A DNA stretch of 64,000 nucleotides, from contig OZ007509.1 in assembly GCA_963931865.1 (NCBI GenBank), forward strand, positions 2,619,554 to 2,683,553, given 5' to 3'. The stretch is from Axinella damicornis. Taxonomy: Eukaryota > Porifera > Demospongiae > Axinellida > Axinellidae. The notes beneath the pieces are model-generated. The model made no database searches. It saw only the letters and a list, made by a program, of their open reading frames with translations, and was not told the origin of the DNA. Shown piece by piece: positions 21,786 through 32,512 of the stretch. Made by a program: the position numbers and the translations under genes. How positions within the stretch are numbered: position 1 is the stretch's first letter; the number at the start of each line of letters is the position of its first letter.

Positions 21786-22429
21786 CAGATAGATAGATAG
21801 ATAGATAATAATTTTGACAGGTAAGTCCCATCAGCCCAGCATGGGGCTGGTTCTCCCTGGGGGAGTCCTGTAAATCAAGGGAGCTGATACAGTCATTTAG
21901 CTATACTTGAGTAAACTTCACGAAATTCCAAAGCAATTGTCAAACAAACTGGGAACACTCTACTTATCAACTCAGAATAATTTGTGCAAGAGTGATCCTA
22001 TGTATATAGTACCCATGCATTCCCATGACATGTAACTGTTAACTGACTAATGAGCTCTTAAATGCCACCATAGATATAAAATACTCACGAGTATCTATGA
22101 TGCCACACGCACTCAAAATGAGGGAGGAAATTTAAATCAGTTGCCATGACAACAAATACTATACTTATGGTGCAACAAAGGTCTGGGAACAAGACTAGAT
22201 AACTGCAGCTGTTGTACACTCCTGAAATGTTTCCAATAGCTTGTCAGATCCAGATGTCAGTATTCAGAGTATTGGTGTGCTACTATTTTGTTATGCACAG
22301 TGCGGTGACATGGAGAATACAAAAGGAAAAGAAGAAAGTCCACCATTTACCTGGCAAAACAGCAGACACCAGTCCAAAAGAGACAACCGGTACCCCCAGG
22401 ACATGCACAGGGACCCCTTGATAAGGTGA
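21321..22429 (+). CDS. Small type I membrane protein, copy 2 (frame-altered tail)
   Basis: Exons: 21321-21381 (signal peptide MKLSLPAAIMLLWFFLITNS), 21538-21617 (transmembrane, YKVYLGAVISATILVVLTVS) and 22301-22429. Exon 2 is 4 bases longer than in the intact copy at 35.5 kb (tgcatgg against tgg before the donor). Exon 3 is therefore read in a different frame (CGDMENTKGKEES) and stops at 22427, predicting 89 residues without the tyrosine motif. The old tail (KMEVFSLSNNIAYTAS to YETIPV) is still legible at 22482-22592. It is either a tail-swapped protein or a pseudogene. Confidence 0.55.
21752..21808. repeat. GATA tetranucleotide microsatellite
   Basis: About fourteen GATA units with one GACA. 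The paralogous intron at 35784-35832 has the same microsatellite, followed in both by the dispersed repeat containing gacaggtaagtcccatcagc. Confidence 0.95.
21815..21885. repeat. Dispersed gacaggtaagtcccatcagcc repeat
   Basis: About 60 bp (gacaggtaagtcccatcag, ggggctggtctccctgggag, tcctgtaaatca) also found at 25593-25650 and 35846-35915. In two of three cases it follows a GATA run, as would the 3' end of a SINE-like or other dispersed repeat. Confidence 0.55.
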
Positions 22430-22814
22430 AGTGTACTGAAATGAGAGTACCAGGAATGGTAAAAACTGAAGACGGGAATGGTGAAGGCAAGATGGAGGTC
22501 TTCTCCCTGAGTAACAACATTGCCTATACTGCATCTGCCAATCACAAGTTGGAGCTAGATGCTGATCCTGAATATGAAACCATACCTGTGTGATTGCTTT
22601 TACCAGAATATACCATAATTTTCATCTCACTAGACAATAGTATATTACCCGGCAAGACAGCAGACACCAGTCCAAAAGAGACAACCGGTACCCTTGATAC
22701 ACCCAGGACCCAAGAGCGCCTGGGAACGAGGCTACATGAAAGCATGAGTGTGCCTTTTTGAAATTGCAATTTGTTTTAGCTTCATATCTACGTACTAGCT
22801 ATACTTTCTTGTGT

Positions 22815-24116
22815 AGAGACTGTCCCATCTGTCTTGATGGCTTCAAAATCCTATAGCTAGTATAATTATTATATAGCTACCCGCACCAAATGTGGCCATC
22901 AGTTCTGTTCTGCTTGTCTCAGTAAAGCCCTGCAGTATGACCCGTACTGTCCTACTTGCAAGCACGTACTTTGACCTATTGTTGGCAAGCAGCCACGTGG
23001 AGGACAAATGACCCAACATGTATGGGAAACTATCCATGCAATATTTTGTTACTTCAACTCATAGTCATCTCATGCTACATTGCTACAGGTCTTGCATCGG
23101 TCATTGCCTGACTATGGAGGGTACAATACCATACAGATGGAATACAGGGTCATGCAGGAACACCCTAACCCTGGCCAACCATTCTCGGGTACTTCGAGAA
23201 TTGTCTACTTCTAATTCCCTGATACATATGAAGGAAGGGAAGTTCTGCAGGTATATATGTGCACTGCATATCGCAATCCTTCAACAACTTGCTTCTTGTA
23301 GCCTGCAAAGGCATTAAGTCACTTGTTGGTCTCAGTCCTAGACCCTCCCACCTGCTCCTAAAACAAAAGCTAGAGAGGAAGGTTTGGGTCAAGTTGGTCG
23401 TGACAATGAGCCATCCATCATGGAATGTGTAGGACAACAACAGGTGTCTCTATATATAATCACTGGACTGGACAATGGTGGAAGGGTTCCACTGCCAGTC
23501 ATGGAAGCAATATCCTTCAGTTTTGCGAACACGGCTGACACTATCAGTTTGGGTGGAGTGAACATCATCCTCTGAGTGCTGCGGCTGGACTGCAGTGAGA
23601 GGGGGGAGAAGGAAAGACGGTATAAGAGAGAGCAAGAGCAAGGACAAGGAGCTTCCATAACAAATAACTAGCTCTTCTGTGTGGCCTTTGCATGAGAAAT
23701 ACAAGGCATGTAGCCCTGTTCTAAGGCTTCCCCCGGCACGCAGCAACACAGTGGGAGCCTGGGAACGAAGCTACAATGCATGAACGTCATTACCAACTTA
23801 TCATTTTTCTGTACTGACTTGACCAGACCCGAGCCCCTCTCGCTTTTTTTACTTCTTGTTTTATGTGGGATGGCGTGGAACAGAGACTAGTCACCTGTTT
23901 GACCACAGCTTGCTATCAGGACCAAAATGACATGATCTTGATTAACAGCATGATTGTACATGTATCTATACCTGATGCATGTCGTTACTATTCCTCTCAT
24001 AGCTCCTGAGGAAGGCCTTTGATGCTTGGTTGACCTTCACTGTGGGGACATCTATCACAACTGGTACTGGAATGATATTCACCACAAGACCACCATGCAT
24101 GGGGGAGTGTAAGTAA
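22815..24116 (+). pseudogene. Deltex-like RING/DTC E3 ligase, copy 2
   Basis: Recognisable pieces in order: DCPICLDGFK (22817), an AT-rich insertion with stops, TKCGHQFCSACLSKALQYDP and CPTCKHV (22885-22965), SLPDYGGYNTIQMEYRVMQE with HPNPGQPFSGTSR (23104-23205), FPDTYEGREVLQ before a donor-like gtatat (23215-23252), then LLRKAFDAWLTFTVGTSITT and WNDIHHKTTMHGG (24002-24112). These are the consecutive motifs of the deltex C-terminal domain. Stops after DGFK and after the RING, plus a small deletion before WNDIHHKT, argue for a pseudogene. A last exon appears at 26823. Confidence 0.75.
23325..23895. other. Interior of the deltex copy, partly element-derived
   Basis: The left edge ggtctcagtcctagaccctc and right edge gtggaacagagactagt resemble the element at 10290-10615 with additional sequence between. 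It splits the DTC domain pieces at 23250 and 24000. No frame recognised. Confidence 0.4.
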
Positions 24117-26260
24117 ACGAGTGTGATCTTGATCTCAACATCTATGTATGTTACCACAAGCTGCATAATGTTGGACGCAAAGAATGGGTGATATCGATAA
24201 TCGGATGATTCATTAGGATGCGTAGCTATTAGTTGCTACTGCATCACTGCAAGAATTCTAACTTGGGTTGCCTCAGTTGCGGTTCAGTCTCATCCCCAGG
24301 ACGTAACCGTGGCCATCTCTTACCTTTTTGTCACTTCAGGTTACAGGTACCCACGTATCATGCAATAGCTGTAACAATATTCATGCAACCCATGCATGCA
24401 GAATTCTTACACCGCCTGGCACAAAGTGCAGTGCTGGACTTGAACCTATGAGGACCTGCCTACTTCTTGAAAGACGAACTTCTTGCAGAGGCATGGCTTC
24501 ATGGACACCTTGGACCCCTCCCATATACATTTACAAATTCTGAGCACATTCTACAAACCATTCTCGTTACATGGAGAATTGCACCTTCAGGTTCAGGAAG
24601 CAGCTAGAAGACATGAATGTTTTTCGAGACAAAAGTTGTAGAATGCACTACAATTAGCCTGTTTACAGGTAGCTACATGTTATTTCAGTGATTCCTATGT
24701 GTATTTACTTATCCGTGCATCTTCCGGTCAACGGGTACCATAACCCTTCGTCATCCAATAATAATATTATATGAATACTTTCCCCCCAAAAGCACAACTA
24801 TGCATAGCTGATACATGAATATCGTAACTAAGTTCCAATAAAGCAATGAATAATTACCTATAAACAGCATTGTGAATAGTGTACCCAGATCTGTATCTTG
24901 GAAGAAAAACAACAAATGAATGTCAATACTTTCTATATAGCTATGTCAGCCAGAAGTAGTTTCTTGGACATAGTCGATTTTGACACTGTGTACTGATATT
25001 TCGACACCCAAATTTGAAAGGGAATGTGTCTGGTTCTTGATTGACAACAATGGCATCTTTGCACTTTTCGTGACCTTGCCATAGCAAAGTTGACAGCCAT
25101 GCACTGTTGTGTACATAGCAGTGAACAGCAACTGAGATTGAGGCATGACTGGCAATGAATGCACGTATCTCTCCTTCTCCTCGCGCTTTCACGTGTAGCT
25201 ACCAAATGGAGGTATTTTTAGTTGGTATGGCATGTAGACAGGTATCGGTTAGTTATCACTGACTGTACATGTAAAACATTATTGATGTAGTTATTGAAAT
25301 AATAATCGCATATTTTTGGGTTCTAGCTATATAGTGCACACCAGGCATTGATGTTTGCATGCATGTGCATGCTCACTTTCCACTAGCTGCTACAATCACG
25401 TGTCAGTGTATCCAGTCTATTTTCAAGGGGTAGTCAGTCACTTACATACATATCACCCATAGAAGCATTTTGTGATCGGGGTCAAGAATCTTGATTGGTG
25501 AGAAAAGTCCTTGATCGGTTGATCGTTCCCGTTGGAGGCTCTTGATCGCTTGATTTATGGAGGGTTAGGATAGGATAGGGTAGGAATTTTAGACAGGTAA
25601 GGTCCCATCAGCCTGGGGCTGGTCTCCCTGGGAGTCCTGTTTAACAGAATATATGTAGCTACAAGACTATAATATTAAGGGTTCAAACGTCAAAATTGTT
25701 GCCACGCCTCCCTTATCGGAAAAAAAACTGCTTGGTACTATATAGTGTGGTACCTAGTCTCATCGTGGGCAATCTTCAGTTGCCCAATCGAGGTACTACC
25801 ATCGATTGGGCAACTGAATGAGTGCTGAAGGGAACACAGCAACACAGAAGGCAGATTTGCCATTGGCCATCAAACACAGAGACATCAAACAGGAGACATC
25901 AAACAGGAGACATCAAACACGGAGACATCACACACATTGAAACACGGAGACAGAGGATGCTGTGAAACCTCACTCAGTTCCACATGCATTATACATTGTA
26001 CAAGTGTTGTAGATACGACAATTCATTTGCTAGCAAGACAGTATGTCTTCTGTGCACTTCTCAAACACATAGCTACCGTATTAAAATTTTATGCTAATAA
26101 AATAATCTAGCGGTAGAAATTTCCACTAATTCAATAAAGCGGTAGCTCAGGACACTAATTATTTTCTGTGATTAATTGATTAATATTCCGATACCAGGAA
26201 ATGTACTTATCCAAACAACACGAGTTCCAAGTACACATTTACAAAATACACTATTCATAG
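24117..26260. other. Long stretch without a recognised gene
   Basis: Contains a 40-bp hairpin at about 25786-25825 (arms cagttgcccaatcga / tcgattgggcaactg), a short tandem of gacatcaaacaggagacatc units at 25878-25945, and a gacaggtaagtcccatcagc repeat. Frames at 24233-24543 and 24933-25205 show no family features. If the deltex gene were expressed this would be its last intron. Confidence 0.45.
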
Positions 26261-26261
26261 T

Positions 26262-26668
26262 CAGTCTTGATGCCTATTTCCTGGAATACAACTCATAAAC
26301 GAGTTCTCTCGAAATTCAGCGCGTGGCATCGTGGTTCCATTTCTTGGAATTACTACAGCCACGCCGCCGAAATGCAGCGGCAGTGGGTGTCCATTTCCTG
26401 GAGTAGTGTAGTCGCAACAGTCACAAACGCCGAATGCAGCGCGTGGCAGTGGCAGTTGATGTCCATGTTCTGGAACAACAGTCACAAACGCTCGAAATGC
26501 AGCCCATGGCATGCGCAATGATGGCACGGCAGTATAGACGCCCAGTTCCTGGAAGAGTGCAGCTACAACAGTCACAAACGCTCGAAACGCAGTACGTGGG
26601 ATGGCAGTTCGATGCCCATTTCCTGGAATAACAGCGGTCACAAACGATTTCTCTCCAAACGCAGCGCG
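26262..26668. repeat. Tandem repeat, about 65-80 bp units
   Basis: Five to six diverged units, each with (gatg)cccatttcctggaat, acagtcacaaacg and ctcgaaatgcagcgcgtgg. The open frames here on both strands are by-products of the repeat. Confidence 0.75.
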
Positions 26669-26822
26669 ACAATTTCTATCTATTACAACGTTCCATCCAA
26701 TCTAGCGATACAAATTTCCAATCCTACGAAATTATTTGTTTTTATACCCTTTTATTAGCATAGGCCTATATAAATACGATATTTAAGAAGATTTAACATA
26801 ATATTATTATTTTTGTTTTCAG

Positions 26823-26926
26823 TTATGGCTATCCAGACCCAACCTACTTATGAAGGGTGAGAGATCTTGCTGCGAAAGCAATTGTAGCTACACTCTTCTG
26901 CAGTGTAATCTACAGTGTAATGTGAT
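26823..26926 (+). pseudogene. Last exon of the deltex-like gene, with an in-frame stop
   Basis: After a good acceptor (atttttgttttcag), the codons read YGYPDPTYL, stop, RVRDLAAKAIVATL. Deltex proteins end with a motif of exactly this form (GYPDPTYL.RV..ELAAKGI). One TGA replaces the residue after L. It lies 2.7 kb beyond the previous DTC piece in the same orientation. Confidence 0.7.
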
Positions 26927-26963
26927 GTGTTGTGAAAAATGTTCTAGGTAGGAGGGGCGCAAT

Positions 26964-27273
26964 ATGCCGATTGATTTTTGCAAATCACCTCCTGAAGCTC
27001 AGTTAAGAGCTCACTCTCTCCCTGCAAACAGCCTGGACCGGTTTCGACCCTCATTTATATAGCGGTGGGTCATCATCAGCAGCGACCTGGTTGACAACAG
27101 CTTTGGTAGAGTGGAATGCACTGCATGCACACCATCCTGGCTCCAGGGGGTGGCTTCTGTCACAACGCCCCTGTTGAGTATAAAAGAGACCTTGCAGTTG
27201 CCACTTTCCACCAGAGCGGTGTCTGCTCTTAACTGAGCTTCAGGAGGTGATTTGCAAAAATCAATTGGCATAG
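26964..27273. mobile_element. MITE-like element with about 45-bp inverted repeats
   Basis: The left arm (attgatttttgcaaatcacc, tcctgaagctcagttaagag) and right arm (ctcttaactgagcttcagga, ggtgatttgcaaaaatcaat) are inverted and nearly perfect. The 210-bp core has no coding signal. No clear target duplication. Confidence 0.75.
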
Positions 27274-28047
27274 GAACCGTGTGTATATATATTGAGCTGA
27301 GTAAAACAACTGTGATTATCCAACCCATCGTAGAATGTCACTGAGATAAACAGTGAATATACTTTTCAAATGATGGTGAGGTGTTGTATTAGCTAATTGT
27401 CAATGCAACAATAACAGTTACTATAGTAAGTTTACTATAGCTAGCTAGATCTCACTTCCGATATTCATACATGTTTTGTTCAGCAGTCGGTGACATTAAT
27501 TACATCTGGCTCTGCAAGCCTGCATGAGCAGGCCTCATGATCAGCCGTGATCGCCTTCTCGGCTTGTGTGTCAAATGGACTTGGGACGGTTTGTGCTTGG
27601 GGTATAGCTATAGTAGGGCCCTAGGGTGGTAGCTAGCTATATGGAATAGCTCCTATAGTCACAGTCACGGTGTTTGCCTAACTCAATTGCAGAGGGTGAA
27701 AGGATCATGTTGCAGCAAACTAGGTCTTGTATAGCTTTAATTATTATTGTGAGTTTTCTCCTGTACTCCTAACACTGGTGTGGCCTCGTTCCAAGGCCAT
27801 TCCCACTGCCAAGTACTTGGTCGTTTGCAGCATGCAAATACGGGGGGGGGGGGGGGGGGGATAGGGTCACCCTATACATGCAGTATATGGTTGATGCGCC
27901 CATAATTATAGTCTGGCTCAAACTTCGCAGTGATTGATGGCAGATCTGAGAAAGTTGTCTTGCTCATTCATCATGCAACATTCATGAATGGACTGATCCT
28001 AAGAATTTGATATATTTGTGACACGCCCTAACTTCCTCGCCTCCGAA
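27274..28047. other. Intergenic before the second TRIM gene
   Basis: Contains a G homopolymer of about 20 at 27842-27861 and a tagcctcgttcccagg-like half-site at 27783 (tggcctcgttccaaggc). No gene seen. Confidence 0.4.
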
Positions 28048-31000
28048 ATGGCGGAGGCTCCAAGTTTGTACGCTGAGAGCCTCGAGAAGCTCGACCAAGA
28101 GCTAACGTGCCCAATTTGTCTCAACCATTTCGAGGAGCCAAAGGTGCTGCAATGCTGCCACTACTACTGCCAGGAATGTATCGTCCAGCTGAGGGCCAGA
28201 ACAAGGGGCAAGTCGGACTACTTCCAGTGCCCGGAATGTCGTATGGAGATCAGGCTGCCGGGCGATGATCCGGAGAGGTGAGTTGCACGCGCGGGTCAGC
28301 TCCTTGTGTTGCATAGATAATATAGCCGGAAATAGGGGGCGAAGGAGCCAATTTTCTCAGCGGTCACAGGGCCGTAGGAATCTCCTGTCCGGCCAATATT
28401 ACAATTACACGCTGCCGAAGACATGCTTTGTTCCCAGGCCTACCCCTGTTCTTCGGTTTGCGTTAAGGGCGGTGAAAAATGCAAACCGAAGAACAGAAAC
28501 AACGGGGTAGGCCTGGGAACGAGGCTACGAAGACAGTGCGTATAGAGTTAGAACTTGAGCGTGAAGTGTCATTAGGCGCGCGGAAAAAAAAAATTTCGCC
28601 TTCATTTTTCAGTTATCAGGATCATAATTATCATGGATGTACTCGCTCAGGCTCGCCCCATAATGTTCTGCATTCGTCTAGTTATCATGGATATATAATA
28701 CAGTTATCCATGTCAGGATGGCTCTCGTGGCACCTTCGTGCTTTGCACTGAAAGTTTGCAGGTCCCGGTAGGAACGAGACTACGGACTGCGCTGCGGGTC
28801 TCACTCGAGCGCTCGCGCTTTCGCACGCGATAGGTCAAAACCGGTACGGCCATGGCCGGACCAGCCGTTATGCGCGCACATGCATTCCGGCAACTAATCA
28901 GATTCTGTCGGGTTAGGGTATATAGCTATACTGAAGGGCCAGGGCCAGTACTGAATGCGCATACCAGTGTCCGGCGTGGCCTAGCTACATGTAGCTATAT
29001 ACTAGCCCATTGTGCAAGAGCAGGGAATGCCCCATGCTGCGCATTATGCACCTGTCCCAGACTGCATACCGCAAGAAAACGTCCTGCACTGATTCCTTCT
29101 TTGCCAATATGGAATCCATCTTGCATTACACCAATCAGGGCGACAGAATATACATGTGTGCCTACGACCTGGAGAAGGCCTTTGATATATGGTGGTTGAC
29201 TGGACTAATGCGCCATGCGAGAGTGACGGCAACCTTCAAGCAACGAGATGCCCGTGATGTACTCTTCCAGCCAACTTACATTTTTCCTTTCCACGTCGAG
29301 AGTGAGACAGTCACAGAAAGCAGTGGCAGTGCAGTGCAAAGTACAAAGGTGCTACGGAGAGCCCATCCTGATAACTGAAAAATGGAGGTGAGATTTTTTT
29401 TCTTCTCTATTCACTATCTTCGGCAGTGGCTGTACCACTCCAAAATAGCTGGCACCGGCCGACTATCTGCTAGCCCAAGCAGTGATGCATCCATCTCTGA
29501 GAATTAACATCACCAAAGCCCAACAAACTTTCTTTGCATATGGAAGTGTCGGCTCATACACCGGAGAACTGAATCACCCGTCATCACGCCACATCATCGA
29601 CACCTCTTCTGAAACCCTCATTGAACAAATAACCCCGAAGAAGCTCTATAAGTTGGCCGGCATGTTCAGAGAACTCTCTTTACATTGTCAATCTTTATCT
29701 GCGTGTAATCTATATGTAATCACAATCTTCACCCCATACTTGGGGTCATATAATGACAACTTCAAACTTAACTAGCTAAGCATTATAGCACAGATCATGT
29801 TCAGTCAAACAGCAGCAACCTAACCGTGCCCTTATCTTTACATAACAAGAGCAGGCCTTCCTCCTGTAGTCTAAGTAGGTGTTGCCCCCCAACCCACTGG
29901 TTCGTGAATAATCACTTTAGTGTGACCGCAGTACGGATTCCCACTTGCTGTATATGGTCAACAACAAGCAGCACTATTACAGCAGACTTGTTCTCGTAGT
30001 TGGACATTCCTTCTCGTTCTCCTGCATGGTTAGGGTATATGAGGGCCAGTGCTGAATGCGCATGCGTGTCTGTGGCCTCTATACATAGTCTACTTCCTGC
30101 TGGACCAATATCCACATTGTAAGACTAAGTAAGCATGTGTGCGCATGTATCTGTGTTATGAATTTAGTTAGGAGTATTATAGTGGGTAAGTCCTTTATGA
30201 TACCATTCCATGTACTCTCTCCTGTCCCAGTTTGCCCACTGCTTTCTTTGTCAATCGCATGAAAGAGGTGTTCTCCACGATGCAGAAAGCGCAAGGAAAA
30301 GTCGAGTTAACGTGCGAAAGTTGCCACAGAGCAACCACCCCAGTTGAAGCATTCTGTCGCCACTGTACCCTCTTCATTTGCCAACACTGTGAGGAAGCCC
30401 ATCGCACAATGAGAGCGTTCTCTGACCACGTGATTGTTTCACTTGATGACCTCCGCCAGAACACAGCTGCACATTTGCCTGTCAAAGAGGAGACCCAAAT
30501 AAGGTGCAAGGAGCACAGTGGGGAGGAGATGAAGCTATACTGCTACGATTGCAAGCAGCTGATTTGCAGAGACTGCATTGTCGTCGATCACAAAGGGCAT
30601 GAGTACAATTTTGTTAACAAAGCTGCAGTTCAGTGCCGAGCTTCTTTGAAAGTGAGTGTTGCTCCACTGCGAGAGACCCAGGCAAACGTCAGCCAAGTCT
30701 TGAAAGAAGTGGTGTCCATGGAAACGGAATTAAAAATTTCTAGTGCCATTGTTGCCCAAGACATTGATCAGTCAATTAACGAGTTGATGTCATCGTTGCA
30801 GAAGCGTAAAGAAGAATTGCATCATGAAGCTGGGCAGCTAGTAGAAAAGAAACAAAAAACCCTCCTTGCTCAGAAGAAGAATGTTCAACTAGCTACAGCT
30901 GAAATTCAAAGCCTGCTTGATCTCGTTGATCACAAGTCTCAACAAGCGAGTGACCAGGAGGTGCTGGGGCTGCAGAAGCAGATCACTGACAGGGCAGAAG

Positions 31001-31812
31001 AAATGGTGCAGAAGTACGACAACCCCAAGAAGCAGTTTGGGCCAACTGAGGTACCTTGTTTAGAGGTACAGTTCGACACAGATATTGGAAGGAAGGTGAA
31101 GCAAGCAATTAGCATCTCTGAGAAGATTCTGAAAGGTTGGCATTCTCCGTAGTAGGTTCAATCACAGTCATGTTTGAAACTTTCACCTGCACAACACCTA
31201 CAGCTCGAACAACCAGATCTCAGACTGTTGAGAGGCGGGCTACAGGTGAAATTATTATGAATGTACAAATCAGTCATGTTTGAATTTGACAGTATTGTAT
31301 ACTTTCACCTGCACAACAGCTACAGCTCACGAAGTTCCAGCAATCAAATTTGTGCCTATAGGTGAAAATTATTATGAATGTACAAATTAGTCATGTTTGA
31401 ATTTTACAGTATTGTATACTTTCACCTGCACAACAGCTGCAGCTCGAACAACCAGATCTGTTGAGAGGCGGGCTACAGGTGAAATTATTATGAATGTACA
31501 AATCAGTCATGTTTGAATTTGACAGTATTGTATACTTTCACCTGCACAACAGCTCCATCTCCAGGAAGACACAGATTTGATGAGAGGCGGGCGGCTATAG
31601 GTGAAATTTATTACCCAGCTGAGGCCAGCCCAGCTGAACAAGAGAAAGGTTGGCATCTCAATGTGTGATTGAATTGCCTGTTTAATATAGTGAAAGTAAT
31701 CATTTGTTGCTGAAACTGTAACCATTTCTTCTCAGGTCAGATACCAGGTCGATATTCTGCTCATGATCAACAATTCACACAGAAGAATTTGAAGTGGTGG
31801 CCATTTAAGTAG
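28048..31812 (+). CDS. TRIM-type E3 ligase with mini-exon tail
   Basis: Constitutive exons: 28048-28277 (RING: CPICLNHFEEPKVLQCCHYYC, then CPEC), 30231-31135 (LPTAFFVNRM linker, B-box1, B-box2, coiled coil) and 31736-31812 (last 25 codons, GQIPGRYSAHD to KNLKWWPFK). RING to B-box joins in phase 2. B-box exon to the last exon joins in phase 1, directly or through any of four phase-1 mini-exons (31198/31204-31245, 31320-31361, 31437-31478, 31553-31600 or -31648). The RING and B-box exons are more than 90 percent identical by eye to the gene at 11798. The 2-kb first intron holds a decayed LINE reverse transcriptase and element fragments. Expected activity is ubiquitin ligation, with the tail deciding partner choice; no standard TRIM C-terminal domain is present. 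Confidence 0.87.
28430..28527. mobile_element. tagcctcgttcccagg-family hairpin element
   Basis: Arms ttgttcccaggcctacccct / ggggtaggcctgggaacgag, with ttcttcggtttgc / gcaaaccgaagaac inside. A cgaagac repeat directly flanks both sides (28417-28423 and 28528-28534), suggesting a 7-9 bp target duplication. Lies in intron 1 of the TRIM gene. Confidence 0.7.
29046..29690 (+). pseudogene. Decayed LINE reverse-transcriptase fragments
   Basis: The frame at 29055-29190 reads QTAYRKKTSCTDSFFANMES and YMCAYDLEKAFD, the latter being reverse-transcriptase motif A. A second piece at about 29490-29640 reads INITKAQQTFFAYGSVGSYT and SSRHIIDTSSETLIEQ, matching the region after the polymerase core in LINE proteins. 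Motif C and most of the domain are missing and frames shift between pieces. An old, dead insertion in the TRIM intron, same strand. Confidence 0.65.
30030..30112. mobile_element. Fragment of the gttagggtatat / ggaccaatatcc MITE
   Basis: Contains gggtatatgagggccagtgc, tgaatgcgcatgcg and tacttcctgctggaccaata. Fuller copies lie at 34811-34930 and 49030-49170, and half copies near 28915 and 33950. Confidence 0.55.
31198..31245 (+). CDS. TRIM mini-exon 1
   Basis: One of four tandem copies. The position where the other copies have cacaacag reads cacaacac, destroying the usual acceptor. Six bases downstream ctacag offers another AG, giving a 42-nt exon (31204-31245) still in frame (ARTTRSQTVERRAT). 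Donor acag|gtgaaatt. Insertion keeps the reading frame. Confidence 0.55.
31320..31361 (+). CDS. TRIM mini-exon 2
   Basis: 42 nt, acceptor cacaacag, donor atag|gtgaaa. Entered and left in phase 1, it adds ATAHEVPAIKFVPI to the protein. The surrounding intron (tatactttcacctgcac upstream, tgaatgtacaaat downstream) is repeated around each mini-exon, while the exon core differs. Confidence 0.65.
   Translation, partial: LQLTKFQQSNLCL
31437..31478 (+). CDS. TRIM mini-exon 3
   Basis: 42 nt, acceptor cacaacag, donor acag|gtgaaatt. Adds AAARTTRSVERRAT. It differs from mini-exon 1 mainly by a 6-nt deletion, which is two codons. Confidence 0.65.
31553..31648 (+). CDS. TRIM mini-exon 4 (short or long form)
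   Basis: Acceptor cacaacag. The donor equivalent to the other copies (atag|gtgaaa, 31600) gives 48 nt encoding APSPGRHRFDERRAAI. A second donor (aaag|gttggc, 31648), identical in its core to the donor of the B-box exon, gives 96 nt, adding GEIYYPAEASPAEQEK in frame. Both forms keep phase 1. Confidence 0.6.
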
Positions 31813-32174
31813 CTAGTGCTGGCTTCTGTTAGTTCTACAGTAGTGTGTAGCCACATGTGTATTTAGTCACTAAGCTACTGCTGAACTAAAAAGTTTGGAC
31901 TAATAGTGATAGTGATTGTTACAATTTGATAATTTGTCTTATAGTCGCTATAATTATATTTCAGGAACTATACAGATAGTGATCTGCATTCCAACACCAC
32001 TTGAAAGAATCGAAGTATATGAACTCCTGGAACAGGATAGTAAAATTCCCCAAGGAATTTGGGCCTAGGCAATTAGACTCACTGCTCAAGGAAGTTTGCA
32101 TCAAATTGCTGAGAGGCAGATGGGAGCCCAACCCTCAAGAATTCTCTGGCACTATACTATGCAGTACTTTGTTG
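31813..32174. other. 3' flank of the second TRIM gene
   Basis: No gene recognised. The 75-codon frame at 32001 ends in the neighbouring MITE. Confidence 0.4.
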
Positions 32175-32182
32175 GTTGTGAT

Positions 32183-32512
32183 TAGGCCTGGGCACATAAG
32201 GCGAGCTTTGAGCATTATTCAAGCATAATCAAGCATTTTTCTTGAGGATTAGCTACATCATTTTTGATCATTCATTGGCAGCATGCACACTGGCAAAAAA
32301 TGGATGACTGCGATAGGCTGATCATAGACCTAGTACTAGTCTGACTCCTGCCTAAAGTTACCTAGCTCAGTTACTGAGCAGGCAAGTTATTCTGCAATAA
32401 ATTGCAATATCATCAGCATTTTCATGAGTTTTTCCTCTTAATTCTGAGCATAATTGATGAGCAGTGCTGCAAAGCAATAATTATTCTATTGAGCATTATA
32501 TGCCCAGACCTA
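32183..32512. mobile_element. MITE with 8-bp target duplication (hAT-like)
   Basis: Ends taggcctgggcacataa and tatatgcccagaccta are inverted repeats, and a perfect 8-bp duplication gttgtgat flanks it (32175-32182 and 32513-32520). The interior is full of caagcataatcaagcattt and tgagcattat words. 330 bp, no coding sequence. 8-bp duplications are typical of the hAT superfamily. Confidence 0.85.

Noticed and set aside
28852..29199. 115-residue frame as a real gene
   Set aside because: It overlaps decayed LINE reverse-transcriptase sequence in another frame and dispersed MITE words.
31600..31619. An 18-nt intron between the short form of mini-exon 4 and a following 30-nt exon
   Set aside because: Eighteen bases is too short to be spliced in animals. 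Reading through keeps the frame, so a longer alternative exon is the simpler model.
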